Numbered from the stretch's first letter, positions 20,965 through 30,200 are shown. The stretch: DNA of 64,000 bases from Actinomadura violacea (GCF_017573465.1 NZ_JAGEPF010000026.1:106676-170675); one strand, 5' to 3'. The notes: generated by a model not told the origin, from the sequence alone. Program-made: numbers and translations.

Positions 20965-21927
20965 TTAGGGGATGAGCAGCAGCTTCCCGGTGGTGCGGCG
21001 CGCCTCGAGGTCGGCGTGCGCGGCGGCCGCGTCGGCGAGGGCGTACCGCTTCCCGACGTGCAGTTTCAGCGCGCCCGACGCGATCAGGCCGTACACGTCG
21101 GCGGCCCGCTCCAGCAGCTCCTCGCGGGTCGCGGTGTAGTCCGCCAGCGTCGGCCGCGTCAGGAACAGCGACCCGGCGGCGTTCAGCCGCTGCGGGTCGA
21201 ACGGCGGCACCTTCCCGCCCGCCGCGCCGTACAGCGCGAGGACGCCGCGCCGCCGCAGGCTCGCCAGGCTCCCGTCGAACGTCGGCGCGCCGACGCCGTC
21301 GTACACCACCGCGACGCCCTCGCCGCCGGTCAGCTCCCGCACCCGGTCGGCGAAGCCGTCGTAGTCCAGCACCTCGTCGGCGCCCGCGTCCCGCGCGATC
21401 CGCTTCTTCTCCGCGCTCGACGCGGTGCCGATCACGCGCGCCCCCGACGCCTTGGCGATCTGGGTGAGCAGCAGGCCCATCCCGCCCGCCGCCGCGTGCA
21501 CGAGGACCGTCTCGCCGGGCTTCACCTCGTGCACCGAACGCGTCAGGTAGTGCGCCGTCATGCCCTGCAGCAGCGCGGCGGCCGCGTCGTCCAGGCCGAC
21601 GCCGTCCGGGACGGGCACCGCCTTGTCCACCGGGACGACGGCGCGCTCGGCGTAGGAGCCCTGCACGTTCGACCACGCCACCCGGTCGCCCACCGCGACG
21701 TCGGCGACGCCCTCGCCGACCGCCGCGACCGTGCCCGCGCCCTCCACGCCCGGCGTGTACGGCAGCGGCTGCGCGTAGGCGCCCGTCCGGTAGTACACGT
21801 CGATGAAGTTGACGCCGCTCGCCGCCACGTCGACCAGCACCTCCCCGGCGCCCGGTACCGGATCGGGGCGCTCCCCGGCCGCCAGCACCTCGGGGCCGCC
21901 GTTCGCGGAGACGATGATCGCGCGCAT
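20965..21927 (-). CDS. Zinc-independent NAD(P)H:quinone oxidoreductase (QOR, MDR superfamily)
   Basis: 320 residues. It begins MRAIIVSANGGPEVL, has a GVNFIDVYYRTG segment and a Rossmann motif in LVHAAAGGMGLLLTQIAKASGARVIGTASSAEK, all diagnostic of QOR-type medium-chain reductases that lack the structural zinc loop. It reduces quinones or enones with NADPH. The ATG at 21927 has a GGAG site; GTG 21933 overlaps that site and is less likely. Confidence 0.92.
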   Translation of the reverse strand: MRAIIVSANGGPEVLAAGERPDPVPGAGEVLVDVAASGVNFIDVYYRTGAYAQPLPYTPGVEGAGTVAAVGEGVADVAVGDRVAWSNVQGSYAERAVVPVDKAVPVPDGVGLDDAAAALLQGMTAHYLTRSVHEVKPGETVLVHAAAGGMGLLLTQIAKASGARVIGTASSAEKKRIARDAGADEVLDYDGFADRVRELTGGEGVAVVYDGVGAPTFDGSLASLRRRGVLALYGAAGGKVPPFDPQRLNAAGSLFLTRPTLADYTATREELLERAADVYGLIASGALKLHVGKRYALADAAAAHADLEARRTTGKLLLIP

Positions 21928-22018
21928 GTCCACTCCTGATGTCCGGGAACCTACGACAACGCCGAACCCGGCGCCCGCACGGCCTATTCCGCCCGCCTAT
22001 TCAGCACGGCCTATTCCG

Positions 22019-22765
22019 TCACACCCAGTCCTGCATCGTCCGGTGGACGAGCGCCACCGCCTCCTCGACCCGCGCCGCGACCGTCTCGGGGTCCCAGATG
22101 CCCTGCCGCGCGCAGTCCTCGAAGGCGACCCGCGTCGCCGAGGTGTAGAACGCCACGACGATCCGGGGCCGCAGGTCGGCGAGCGGGTCGACGCCCTCGC
22201 GCCGCGCGATCTCGGCGGCCAGCTCGGTCTCGGCCGCCTTGTAGCGCGCCATGTGCGCCGAGATCAGCGACGGCGTCCCCTCGATCACCCGCCGGACGCG
22301 GCGGAACCGCTCGGTGTCGGCGGGGTCGCCGGCGGCGATGGTGCGCAGCACCACCCGCAGCGACTCGAACAGCGCGGCGAACGGGCGCTCCTGCGGCGGC
22401 CGCGCCGCCAGCGCGTCCATCAGCACCTCGTCGTGCTCGGCGAGGAAGCCCGTGACGACGTCCTCCTTGGTGGCGAAGTAGCGGAAGAAGGTGCGCTGCG
22501 ACACCTCCACCGCCGCCACGATCTCGTCGATCGTCGTCGCCTCGTAGCCCTGCTCGAGGAACAGTTCGAGCGCCGCGTCGATCAGCGCGAGCCTGGTCCG
22601 CTGCTTCTTGCGCTCGCGCAGCCCCGCGAGGGCGTGCCCGGGCGGGGCCGCGGCGCCCTCGCCCTCCGCGCGATCGTCTTCCGGCCGATCGTCTTCCGGC
22701 CGATCGTGCTCCGGGCGATCGCCTCGCGGCGGGTCCGGTTCCTCGCCGGCGGGGGCGGCGGTCAT
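22019..22765 (-). CDS. TetR-family transcriptional regulator with repetitive acidic N-terminal extension
   Basis: 248 residues. The DNA-binding domain is RTRLALIDAALELFLEQGYEATTIDEIVAAVEVSQRTFFRYFATKED, followed by an all-helical ligand domain. The first ~45 residues are a disordered Pro/Asp/Glu/Arg tract built from a 15-bp tandem repeat. The ATG at 22765 is chosen; the frame upstream runs through a palindrome likely to be its operator. The quinone oxidoreductase gene directly downstream on the same strand may be in its regulon. Confidence 0.9.
   Translation of the reverse strand: MTAAPAGEEPDPPRGDRPEHDRPEDDRPEDDRAEGEGAAAPPGHALAGLRERKKQRTRLALIDAALELFLEQGYEATTIDEIVAAVEVSQRTFFRYFATKEDVVTGFLAEHDEVLMDALAARPPQERPFAALFESLRVVLRTIAAGDPADTERFRRVRRVIEGTPSLISAHMARYKAAETELAAEIARREGVDPLADLRPRIVVAFYTSATRVAFEDCARQGIWDPETVAARVEEAVALVHRTMQDWV
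22671..22730. repeat. Four tandem 15-bp repeats in TetR gene
   Basis: Units begin with CGATCG at 22671, 22686, 22701 and 22716; the first two are identical and the others differ by two to four bases. On the coding strand they encode repeated DRPED/DRPEH blocks in the N-terminal extension. Confidence 0.85.
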
Positions 22766-22835
22766 CGGCTGACTCCTTCTCCGGGCCGGGCGCCGTACGC
22801 CCGTCTCAGACAGGCTTCTATCACGGATGGACCCT

Positions 22836-22850
22836 CCGGTTCCGAACCGG
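22836..22850. promoter_or_regulatory. 15-bp palindrome upstream of TetR gene
   Basis: Perfect palindrome CCGGTTC-C-GAACCGG about 70 bp upstream of the TetR start, the size and symmetry of a TetR operator. Autoregulation is inferred. Confidence 0.45.
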
Positions 22851-23001
22851 GTTCCACTCCACGGGAAAGCCCATGCCGGAAAACCCCCGTCCCCACTCTC
22901 GGCGTTTCCCCTGCGCGGCCCGCCGGTTCGGGCCATCCTGAGAGCCGGTCACCAACCGTCGCCGCACGATCGCCCATGGTCGCCGGCGGACGGCCCGGTC
23001 C

Positions 23002-23295
23002 ATGCTGAGGCGGCTGATGCCGATGTCTGTAGTCGAGGGACGAGAGATCGCCGAGGTGCGTCGCCGGCACCTGGCGGCCCTGGCGGGCGAGCTCCAGGCC
23101 CGCGGGCTGTCCTGCCGGTTCGCCGGGCCGGGCGAGAGCGTGCTGAGCGTGCACGGAGCGGGCGCCGACCGGCAGGTCATGGTCGTCGCCACCCCGGTCG
23201 GCGCCGGCTGGTCCTACCTGTGGCCGGGCGGCGGGATGGCCGACGTCGCCACCGCCCCCGACGTCGCCGACCAGATCTTCGCCCTGCTGAGGTGA
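23002..23295 (+). CDS. Small uncharacterised protein
   Basis: Up to 97 residues; ATG at 23017 or 23023 could also start it. The chain has an N-terminal helix (VRRRHLAALAGELQARGL) and then alternating strands with VMVVATPVGAGWSYLWPGGGM, suggesting a compact alpha/beta fold. Small proteins of this type are common in actinomycetes without known function. It stands alone between the TetR gene and the SOS-regulated locus. Confidence 0.6.
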   Translation: MLRRLMPMSVVEGREIAEVRRRHLAALAGELQARGLSCRFAGPGESVLSVHGAGADRQVMVVATPVGAGWSYLWPGGGMADVATAPDVADQIFALLR

Positions 23296-23360
23296 CCCCT
23301 CGCGCGGGCCGGGCGGGGGGCGCCTTGCCTGTGCGTCCGCGGGTTCCCTAGACTCGGCCG

Positions 23361-23374
23361 CGAACGTATGTTCG
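23361..23374. promoter_or_regulatory. LexA (SOS) box
   Basis: CGAACGTATGTTCG fits the mycobacterial/actinobacterial LexA consensus CGAAC-RNRY-GTTYG at every position. It lies 50 bp upstream of the DUF6504-dnaE2 pair, exactly where SOS control of the error-prone polymerase is expected. The neighbouring TAGACT at about 23349 may be the -10 element. Confidence 0.85.
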
Positions 23375-23423
23375 AACGGCCGCATGCTCCTTCCCCCGTG
23401 CGGCGAGCACGAGGGGGAGGCAG

Positions 23424-23699
23424 ATGGCACACGTGTTCGGCGACCGGGTGGACGTCCGGGTGAGCGACGGGCGCCCGGTCCGGTTCGTCTGGCGCGGCCG
23501 GCTCTACCGCGTCCGGCGGGTGCTGGAGCACTGGGTCACGACCCGGGACTGGTGGCGGGAGCGGCATCCCGACGGCGAGGCCACCGGCGAGCGGGAGTTC
23601 TGGCGCGTCGAGGCCACCCCGGACCGCGAGATCGGGGTCTACGAGCTGCGCTATGACGCGGTGTCCGACAGCTGGCTGCTATCCCGGGTATGGGATTGA
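23424..23699 (+). CDS. DUF6504 family protein, partner of dnaE2
   Basis: 91 residues, basic at the start and acidic/aromatic later, with WRGRLYRVRRVLEHWVTTRDWW and YELRYDAVSDSWLLSRVWD. This matches the small DUF6504 proteins typically encoded next to ImuB or DnaE2 in actinobacteria; their role is unknown. It has an excellent GAGGGGGAGG site, is first behind the LexA box, and ends 1 bp before the dnaE2 start. Confidence 0.8.
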   Translation: MAHVFGDRVDVRVSDGRPVRFVWRGRLYRVRRVLEHWVTTRDWWRERHPDGEATGEREFWRVEATPDREIGVYELRYDAVSDSWLLSRVWD

Positions 23700-23700
23700 C

Positions 23701-26700
23701 GTGCACCTTCACGTCGCTTCGGCGTATTCGCTCCGGTACGGCGTGGCGCCGCCCGCCGCGCTGGCCGCGCGCGCGGCCGACCTCGGCCTGGAGACGCTCG
23801 CGCTGACCGACCGGGACGGCCTGTACGGCGCGGTGCGGCACGTCCGGGCGTGCGGCGCCGCGGGGATCGGCGCGGTCGTCGGCGCCGACCTCGGCTTCGC
23901 CGGCGGTGAGCGGGTCGTCGTGCTGGCGGAGGGACGCGCGGGATGGCGGTCGCTGTGCCGGCTGGTCACCGCGGCGCACGCGGCGGGCGAGCGGGGGCAC
24001 CCGGTGACGACGCGGGAGCTGGTCGGCGCCCATTCCGAGGGGCTCGTCGTGCTGCTCGGCTCCGCCTCCGACGTGGGACGGGCCATCGCGGCGCGGCGTC
24101 CCGACCTGGCGTCCCGGCTGCTCGGCGCGTGGCGCGCCACCGCGGAGACGGTGATCGAGATCGTGGACCACCACGACGTGGGGGACGGGCACCGGGCGGC
24201 GCGGATGCTCGCGCTCGCCCGGTCGTCGGGGGTGCCCGCGGTGCTCGCCAACGCCGTCCGGTATCTGGAGCCGGCCGACCATCCGGTGGCGCAGGTGCTG
24301 GACGTGACGCGGCGGCTCGTCCCACTGGACCGCCGGCACCTCGACGACCGGACCGGGCACGCCTACCTGAAGTCGGTGCCGCAGATGCGCCGGGTCGCGG
24401 AGCTGTTCTGCGGCCCGGACGACGCGGCCGAGCTGCTCGCCGAGACGCGCCGGCTGTCGGAGCGGTGCGTTCTGGATCCGGGCCGTGACCTGCAGATGGA
24501 CGCGGTGCACCTGCCCGACACGGGCGCTGATCCGCACGCCCGGCTCGCCGCGCGCTGCGGCGAGGGGATGCTTCGTCGCGGCCTCGCCGGATCGCGGCGC
24601 GCCGAAGCGCGGCTCGCCGACGAGCTGGGGGTGATCGCCCGCAAGGGCCTCGCCTCGTACTTCCTCACGGTCGCCGACGCCGCCGCGCTGATCCGGTCGC
24701 GCGGCATCCGCTGCGCGATCCGCGGGTCGGGCGCGGGCAGCCTGGTCAACCACCTGCTCGGCATCGGCGACCTCGACCCGCTCCGGCACGACCTGGTCAT
24801 GGAGCGGTTCCTCGCCGACAGCCGCGAGGGCCTGCCCGACATCGACCTCGACGTGGAGTCGGCGCGGCGGCTGGAGGCGTACGAGGCGCTGTTCGGCCGG
24901 TACGGCGCCGGCGGCACCGCGTGCGTGTCGATGATGGAGACCTACCGGGCGCGCAGCGCGATCCGCGACGTCGGCAACGCCGTCGGGCTGCCGCCGCAGG
25001 AGATCGACGCGATCGCCAAGGCGTTCCCGCACATCCGCGCGAGCCAGATCGGCGCCGCGCTGCACGACCTGCCGGAACTGCGGCAGAGCAACCTGTCGCA
25101 GGGCCGCCTCGACGTGCTGTTCCGCATCGCCGAACGGCTCGACGGCCTGCCCCGGCACATCGCGATGCACCCGTGCGGGGTGCTGCTGTCCAACGCGACG
25201 CTGCGCGACCGGGTGCCCGTCGAGCAGAGCGCGCTCGGGTTCCCGATGAGCCAGTTCGACAAGGACGACGTCGAGGAGATGGGCCTGCTGAAGCTCGACG
25301 TCATCGGCGTCCGGATGCAGTCGGCGATGGCGCACGCGGTCGCGGAGGTCGCGCGGACCACCGGCGAGGAGATCGACCTGGAGGCCGTCCCGCGCGACGA
25401 CCCCGACACCTACACGCTGATCCGCACGTCCCGCACGCTCGGCTGCTTCCAGATCGAGTCGCCCGGCCAGCGCGAGCTGATCGGCCGGCTCCAGCCGTGG
25501 GACCTGGACGACCTCGTCATCGACATCTCGCTGTTCCGCCCCGGGCCGGTCAACTCCGACATGGTGTCGCCGTTCCTGGACGCCCGCGCCGGGGTCCGCG
25601 AGCCCGACTACCCGCATCCCGACCTCGAACCGGTGCTGCGCGAGAGCCTCGGCGTCGTCGTCTTCCACGAGCAGGTGCTGCGCGTCCTCGACGTGATGAC
25701 GGGCTGCGGGCTGTCGCTGGCGGAGGCGGCGCGGCGCAGCCTGAACCACGAGCGCGGCCAGGCCGTCGTCGGCGCCTGGTTCCGCGAGAAGGCCCTGGCG
25801 CGCGGCTACGACGAGGCGACCGTCGAACGGGTCTGGCGGACGCTCACCGCGTTCGGCGCGTTCGGGTTCTGCAAGGCGCACGCCGCGTCGTTCGCGCTGC
25901 CGACCTACCAGTCCGCCTGGCTGAAACGGCACCACACCGCCGCGTTCTACGCCGGCGTCCTCACCCATGACCCCGGCATGTACCCCAAGCGGGTCATCCT
26001 GGACGACGCGCGGCACTTCGGCGTCCCGATCCTGCCGCTGGACGTCAACCGGTCCGCGCCGGACTGGCACGCCGAACCCGTCTCCGACGGCGGCGCCACC
26101 GGGATCCGCGTCGCGCTGAACGAGGTCAGGGGCATCAGCGACGCCGAGGTCGGCGCGATCGTCGGCGCGCGCCCGTACGCGTCGCTGACCGACTTCTGGC
26201 GCCGCGCCCGGGTGTCCCGCCCGACCGCCGAACGGCTCGTCCTCGCCGGGGCGTTCGACGCGCTCTACGCCGGCGACGAGCAGGTGCCGCGCCGCGACCT
26301 GCTGTGCCGCGTCGGCGCCCTCGACCGCGTCACCGCCCGGCGCGGGCCCGCCGTCCCCGAGGGCCAGCTCGCGCTCGGCCACGAGGACGGCGACGGCGAC
26401 CCGTCCGCCTTCGCCGAACCCGTCCCGCTCGGCGAGCTGCCGCCGATGACGCCCGCCGAGATCGTCGAGGCCGAGCTCGACGTTCTCGGCATGGACGTCA
26501 GCCGGCACGTCCTCGGCTTCTACGACGGGCTCCTCGACGGCCTCGGGATCGTCCGCGCCGCCGCGCTGCCCGGCCGTCCCGCCGGATCCGACGTCCTGGT
26601 CGCCGGGGTGAAGGTCGCCACGCAGACCCCGGCGGTCCGGTCCGGGCAGCGCGTCATCTTCGCGACGCTGGACGACTCCACCGGCCCCGTCGACCTCGCG

Positions 26701-27048
26701 TTCTTCGAGTCGGTGCAGGAGCACTGCGCGGCGACCGTGTTCGGCTCGTGGCTGCTGGTCGTGCGGGGCCGCGTCCGGCACGCCGGGGCGCGCGCCGTCT
26801 CGATCACCGCGACCGCCTGCTGGGACCTGAACACCCTGTACGGGGAATGGCGGCACGGCGGCATGGACGCCGTCCGCACGGCCATGGCCCGGCGCTGGCC
26901 GCGGCCCCGGCCGGTCGGCCGCCGCGTCGTCCAGCCGACCGGCTTCGCGATGTCCCCGTACTCCGACATCGGCCATGCCGGTCCCGCCGTCAAACGCGCG
27001 CCGCTCTGGCACGCCGGCGGAGGCTCGTCCGGCCCGTCCCCGAACTAG
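23701..27048 (+). CDS. dnaE2: Error-prone DNA polymerase III alpha subunit DnaE2 (ImuC)
   Basis: About 1115 residues. Order: PHP domain (HLHVASAYSLRYG, LALTDRDGLYGAVR), palm with the catalytic acidic motif PDIDLDVES, finger region (RHIAMHPCGVLL; FDKDDVEEMGLLKLDVIGVR; GCFQIESPGQRELIGRLQP), helix-hairpin-helix and OB fold (FATLDDSTGPVDLAFFE), and a tail ending in LWHAGGGSSG, typical of DnaE2 rather than DnaE1. GTG 23701 is preferred because homology begins there; ATG 23653 lies inside the DUF6504 gene. It performs translesion synthesis in the SOS response with ImuA'/ImuB, which are not in this window. Confidence 0.95.
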   Translation: MHLHVASAYSLRYGVAPPAALAARAADLGLETLALTDRDGLYGAVRHVRACGAAGIGAVVGADLGFAGGERVVVLAEGRAGWRSLCRLVTAAHAAGERGHPVTTRELVGAHSEGLVVLLGSASDVGRAIAARRPDLASRLLGAWRATAETVIEIVDHHDVGDGHRAARMLALARSSGVPAVLANAVRYLEPADHPVAQVLDVTRRLVPLDRRHLDDRTGHAYLKSVPQMRRVAELFCGPDDAAELLAETRRLSERCVLDPGRDLQMDAVHLPDTGADPHARLAARCGEGMLRRGLAGSRRAEARLADELGVIARKGLASYFLTVADAAALIRSRGIRCAIRGSGAGSLVNHLLGIGDLDPLRHDLVMERFLADSREGLPDIDLDVESARRLEAYEALFGRYGAGGTACVSMMETYRARSAIRDVGNAVGLPPQEIDAIAKAFPHIRASQIGAALHDLPELRQSNLSQGRLDVLFRIAERLDGLPRHIAMHPCGVLLSNATLRDRVPVEQSALGFPMSQFDKDDVEEMGLLKLDVIGVRMQSAMAHAVAEVARTTGEEIDLEAVPRDDPDTYTLIRTSRTLGCFQIESPGQRELIGRLQPWDLDDLVIDISLFRPGPVNSDMVSPFLDARAGVREPDYPHPDLEPVLRESLGVVVFHEQVLRVLDVMTGCGLSLAEAARRSLNHERGQAVVGAWFREKALARGYDEATVERVWRTLTAFGAFGFCKAHAASFALPTYQSAWLKRHHTAAFYAGVLTHDPGMYPKRVILDDARHFGVPILPLDVNRSAPDWHAEPVSDGGATGIRVALNEVRGISDAEVGAIVGARPYASLTDFWRRARVSRPTAERLVLAGAFDALYAGDEQVPRRDLLCRVGALDRVTARRGPAVPEGQLALGHEDGDGDPSAFAEPVPLGELPPMTPAEIVEAELDVLGMDVSRHVLGFYDGLLDGLGIVRAAALPGRPAGSDVLVAGVKVATQTPAVRSGQRVIFATLDDSTGPVDLAFFESVQEHCAATVFGSWLLVVRGRVRHAGARAVSITATACWDLNTLYGEWRHGGMDAVRTAMARRWPRPRPVGRRVVQPTGFAMSPYSDIGHAGPAVKRAPLWHAGGGSSGPSPN

Positions 27049-27051
27049 CCG

Positions 27052-27729
27052 CTAGTCGTGCTCCACCTGGATGCGGGTGATGTGGAAGACCGTGGCCATG
27101 CACAGCGCCGCGGCGATCGCCTGGAACGCCGACGCCGCGACCCCGACGTGCACGTCGAAGCGGGCGTCGGACAGCGTGTCGACGCTGCCGTGCCCGAACA
27201 TGTGGGCGAGCACGACGCTGAGCAGCACGCACCCCCACCAGCCGGCCACCACGAGCCCCGCCGCCTGCCGCGCCGCCGTCCGGTACCGGCCGCTGCTCAC
27301 CCACACGTCGTAGACCAGGCGCGGCGGCAGCCACAGGTTCACCACCGGGCAGAACCAGCCGAACAGCACCCAGGCGCGGTGGTGGCGGTGCGGCCCCGGC
27401 GACTGGCCGTAGGCGCGCCACAGCCATGTCAGGTACAGCAGCCCCGTCACCGCCGCCATGATCACGCCGATCAGCAGCACGTCCTGGTACGGGGCGAGGG
27501 CCTTGCCCGTGGCGGCCGCGTCGTAGGTGTCGTGCGTCGCGTCGTGCAGCGGGCGCGACGCCCGCAGCAGGCTGATCCCCGACCCGAGCGAGACGAACGC
27601 GTCGAAGCCGAGGAGCATGAACACCGCCACGCCGACGGCGCGGAAGTCGCGGCGCCGCGCCCAGGCCCCGCATGCCGGGCACCGGGCGACCTCGGACGGG
27701 ATGATGTCGCCGCATAGCGCACACGGCAT
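27052..27729 (-). CDS. DUF4328 membrane protein with N-terminal zinc ribbon
   Basis: 225 residues. The N-terminus MPCALCGDIIPSEVARCPACGAW holds two CxxC pairs of a zinc ribbon, followed by four to five membrane segments and the DUF4328 stretch (YLTWLWRAYGQSP..., GWFCPVVNLWLPPRLVYDVW). The function of the family is unknown. The ATG has a GGAGGTG site. It converges with dnaE2, the two stops being 3 bp apart. Confidence 0.85.
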   Translation of the reverse strand: MPCALCGDIIPSEVARCPACGAWARRRDFRAVGVAVFMLLGFDAFVSLGSGISLLRASRPLHDATHDTYDAAATGKALAPYQDVLLIGVIMAAVTGLLYLTWLWRAYGQSPGPHRHHRAWVLFGWFCPVVNLWLPPRLVYDVWVSSGRYRTAARQAAGLVVAGWWGCVLLSVVLAHMFGHGSVDTLSDARFDVHVGVAASAFQAIAAALCMATVFHITRIQVEHD

Positions 27730-27849
27730 GATTTCACCTCCGAGGGCCCCTTTTTACCGTTCGCTTCTTCGGATACTACGTAGGTTTGACTTGCGCGGGC
27801 CCAGAAGGGTTCGAGCTCCTGCGGGGGATCTTCGGCCGCGGCCCCGCCC

Positions 27850-28182
27850 CTACCGGCCGAGGACGAGGCGTCCCGTCACATACGTCACGGCGGCGGTCAG
27901 CAGCAGCCACGCGGCCGCCCACCGGAGGCCGCCACCGGCCACGAGCCGGGCGGGCCGGAACCCCGTCACCACCGCCAGCGACCACCACTCCGCGGCCAGC
28001 GCGATCGTCGCGTACAGCGACCCGTACCCGATCAGCGCGAACGTCAGGACGACCCCCGCCGGCGTGACCGTGTGCGCGAACAGCGCCGGGCCCCGTCCCG
28101 GGCCGCGCAGCCCGCGGCGCAGCCCCGCGAGGACCACCCCCCAGCCCGCGGCGCACATGATCCACACGACCACCACGCTCAC
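27850..28182 (-). CDS. Small four-helix membrane protein, unknown
   Basis: 110 residues from the GTG at 28182. Four hydrophobic segments (SVVVVWIMCAAGWGVVLAGL; GVVLTFALIGYGSLYATIAL; WWSLAVVTGF; WAAAWLLLTAAVTYVTG) make a plausible membrane protein. The start is uncertain, since no strong ribosome site is seen and the frame is open well upstream. It lies just downstream of the response regulator on the same strand and may be in that operon. Confidence 0.5.
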   Translation of the reverse strand: MSVVVVWIMCAAGWGVVLAGLRRGLRGPGRGPALFAHTVTPAGVVLTFALIGYGSLYATIALAAEWWSLAVVTGFRPARLVAGGGLRWAAAWLLLTAAVTYVTGRLVLGR

Positions 28183-28277
28183 GGGGATGCCGTCGATCGA
28201 CTCCGGTGCCAGTGCCCTTCCCCCGTTGCTCGTGCGATGTGCGCGCCGCTGCGCCGTGCCTCCCGTCGCGTGGGCGG

Positions 28278-28925
28278 CTAGGCCATCAGGCCCGACTCCC
28301 ACGCCCACGCCGCGACCTCGACCCGGTTCCGCGCGCCGAGCTTGCGGTGCACGCTGCCGAGATGCGTCTTCACCGTGGACAGCGACACGAACAGCGCCCC
28401 GGCGATCTCCTCGTTCGTGCGGCCGCGCGCGACGAGCCGGATCACCTCCAGCTCCCGCTCCGTCGGCGGCTCGCGGGGCGGCGCCGGCGCGGCGGGCGGC
28501 CGCGCCAGGTGCGCCAGCAGCCGGACGGTGATCGACGGCGACACCAGCGCCTCCCCGTTCGCCGCCGCCCGCACCGCCTCCACCAGCAGCGCCGGCCCGC
28601 TGTCCTTCAGCAGGAACCCGACCGCGCCGCCGCGCAGCGCCCCGTACACGTACTCGTCCATGTCGAACGTCGTGACGATCACCACCCGCGGCGGGTCCGC
28701 GACGTCCGGGCCCGCGACCAGCCGGGTCGCCTCCAGGCCGTCCATCCGCGGCATCCGGATGTCGAACAGGCACACGTCCGGGCGGAGCCGGCGGGCCAGC
28801 GCCACGGCCTCCGCGCCGTCGGACGCCTCCCCGACCACCTCCATGTCGGGCTGCGAGTCGACGATCATCCGGAACCCGGTCCGGACCATCTCCTGGTCAT
28901 CGGCGATCAGTACACGGATGGTCAC
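28278..28925 (-). CDS. Two-component response regulator, NarL/FixJ family
   Basis: 215 residues. The receiver has IADDQ, phospho-acceptor Asp in VCLFDIRMPRMDGL, VIVTTFDMDEYVYGAL and FLLKDS. The LuxR helix-turn-helix is PTERELEVIRLVARGRTNEEIAGALFVSLSTVKTHLGSVHRKLGARNR. It begins at a GTG 4 bp after the kinase stop. With the kinase it probably controls the divergent ABC exporter. Confidence 0.95.
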   Translation of the reverse strand: MTIRVLIADDQEMVRTGFRMIVDSQPDMEVVGEASDGAEAVALARRLRPDVCLFDIRMPRMDGLEATRLVAGPDVADPPRVVIVTTFDMDEYVYGALRGGAVGFLLKDSGPALLVEAVRAAANGEALVSPSITVRLLAHLARPPAAPAPPREPPTERELEVIRLVARGRTNEEIAGALFVSLSTVKTHLGSVHRKLGARNRVEVAAWAWESGLMA

Positions 28926-28929
28926 GGGA

Positions 28930-30111
28930 TCATTTTGCCCTGCCCTCGGCGGTGGCGGGGAGATGGGCCACGACCTCCCAGCCGCCCTCGGGGCGGGGGC
29001 CGGCGTGCAGGCGGCCGCCGAGCGCGTCGACGCGCTCGGTCAGCCCGGCCAGCCCGAAGCCGGAGGACGGCAGGCGCCGGCCCCGGCCCTGCCCGTCGTC
29101 GCGGACGCTGACCTCCACCGACCCGCCGGCCGCCCGCGCGACCGCGACCCGCACCGACGCGGCGTCCGCGGCGTGCTTGCGGATGTTGGTCAGCGACTCC
29201 TGCACCACCCGGTGCACCGACGCCGCGACCTCGGGCGGCAGCGCGCCGAGGTCGGGGGCGAGCGCGAGGGTGGCGGGCGGGTCGGTGAACCCGGCGACCA
29301 GGTCGTGCAGCCGGGACAGGTCGCCGACCGGGCGGGTCGCCGCGGTGCCCGCGGGCCCGCCGGCCGCTCCGGGCGCCGTCCCGAACGCCTCGCCGTCGGC
29401 GGCGCCGGTGTGCTGCGCGTCCCGCAGCAGCCCCACCATCTGCCGCATCGACGTCAGCGCCTCGGTGCCCGCCTTCTCGATCCCGGCGAACATCGTGTCG
29501 AGCTGGTCCGGCGACTGCGCCGCCCCCGACTGCGCCGTGAACCGCGCGGCCTGCGCCTGGACGACGATGCCGGTCACGTGGTGGGCGACGAAGTCGTGCA
29601 GGTCGCGGGCCAGTTCCAGGCGCTCGTCGCGGCGCGCCGCCGCGAGCGACCGGGACCGGCGGGCGTCCACCGCGCGCAGGTAGAGCCCGACGCCGAGGGC
29701 GACCGCGACGGTGATGCCGAGCGGCGCGGTGAACACCAGCGCCGCCACCGGCGACCAGCGCAGCGGGACGGTCAGGACGACCGCGCCGAGCACCACCGCC
29801 AGCGGGACGAGCCGGTCCCGGGGGTCCTTCCAGACCGTCCGGGCGATGACGATCAGCAGCCCGCCGACCTCGGCGAGCTCGGCGGGGTTGCTGTGCCGCA
29901 GGTCGGCCGCGAGGCCGAGGTAGACGGTGCCGGCGATCGACAGCGCCGCCGCGCCCGCCGCCGCGTGCGACCGCCACCGGGACGGGGCGAGCGCCGCCGC
30001 GTTCGCCCCGGTCGCGCACAGGACCACCACCAGCTGCGGTGGCTCGCGGTGCACCGCGATCAGGCAGAGCAGCAGGTACAGCGAGGCGAAGCCGCCGTAG
30101 GCGAGGCGCAT
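28930..30111 (-). CDS. Two-component sensor histidine kinase, DesK/NarL type
   Basis: About 393 residues from ATG 30111; GTG 30165 would add 18. Five to six N-terminal membrane segments without an extracellular sensor, HisKA_3 with phospho-acceptor His in LELARDLHDFVAHHVTGI, N-box in VHRVVQESLTNIRKHA and G-box in GFGLAGLTERVDALGG. Intramembrane-sensing kinases of this type often detect cell-wall antibiotics through their partner transporter. It is divergent from such an ABC system. Confidence 0.92.
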   Translation of the reverse strand: MRLAYGGFASLYLLLCLIAVHREPPQLVVVLCATGANAAALAPSRWRSHAAAGAAALSIAGTVYLGLAADLRHSNPAELAEVGGLLIVIARTVWKDPRDRLVPLAVVLGAVVLTVPLRWSPVAALVFTAPLGITVAVALGVGLYLRAVDARRSRSLAAARRDERLELARDLHDFVAHHVTGIVVQAQAARFTAQSGAAQSPDQLDTMFAGIEKAGTEALTSMRQMVGLLRDAQHTGAADGEAFGTAPGAAGGPAGTAATRPVGDLSRLHDLVAGFTDPPATLALAPDLGALPPEVAASVHRVVQESLTNIRKHAADAASVRVAVARAAGGSVEVSVRDDGQGRGRRLPSSGFGLAGLTERVDALGGRLHAGPRPEGGWEVVAHLPATAEGRAK

Positions 30112-30200
30112 GAGGCACCCGCCCACCGAGTGGACGCGGTCCAGCCCTGTTCCCGTATCGCTCACGAATATGCAGGTTACGACCCCGAGCGGACTCCCGG

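Noticed and set aside
23536..27012. Very long open frame antisense to dnaE2 (over 1100 codons).
   Set aside because: Artefact of high GC third positions; the product is a low-complexity Arg/His/Pro/Asp mix with no domain, while the plus strand encodes a complete DnaE2.
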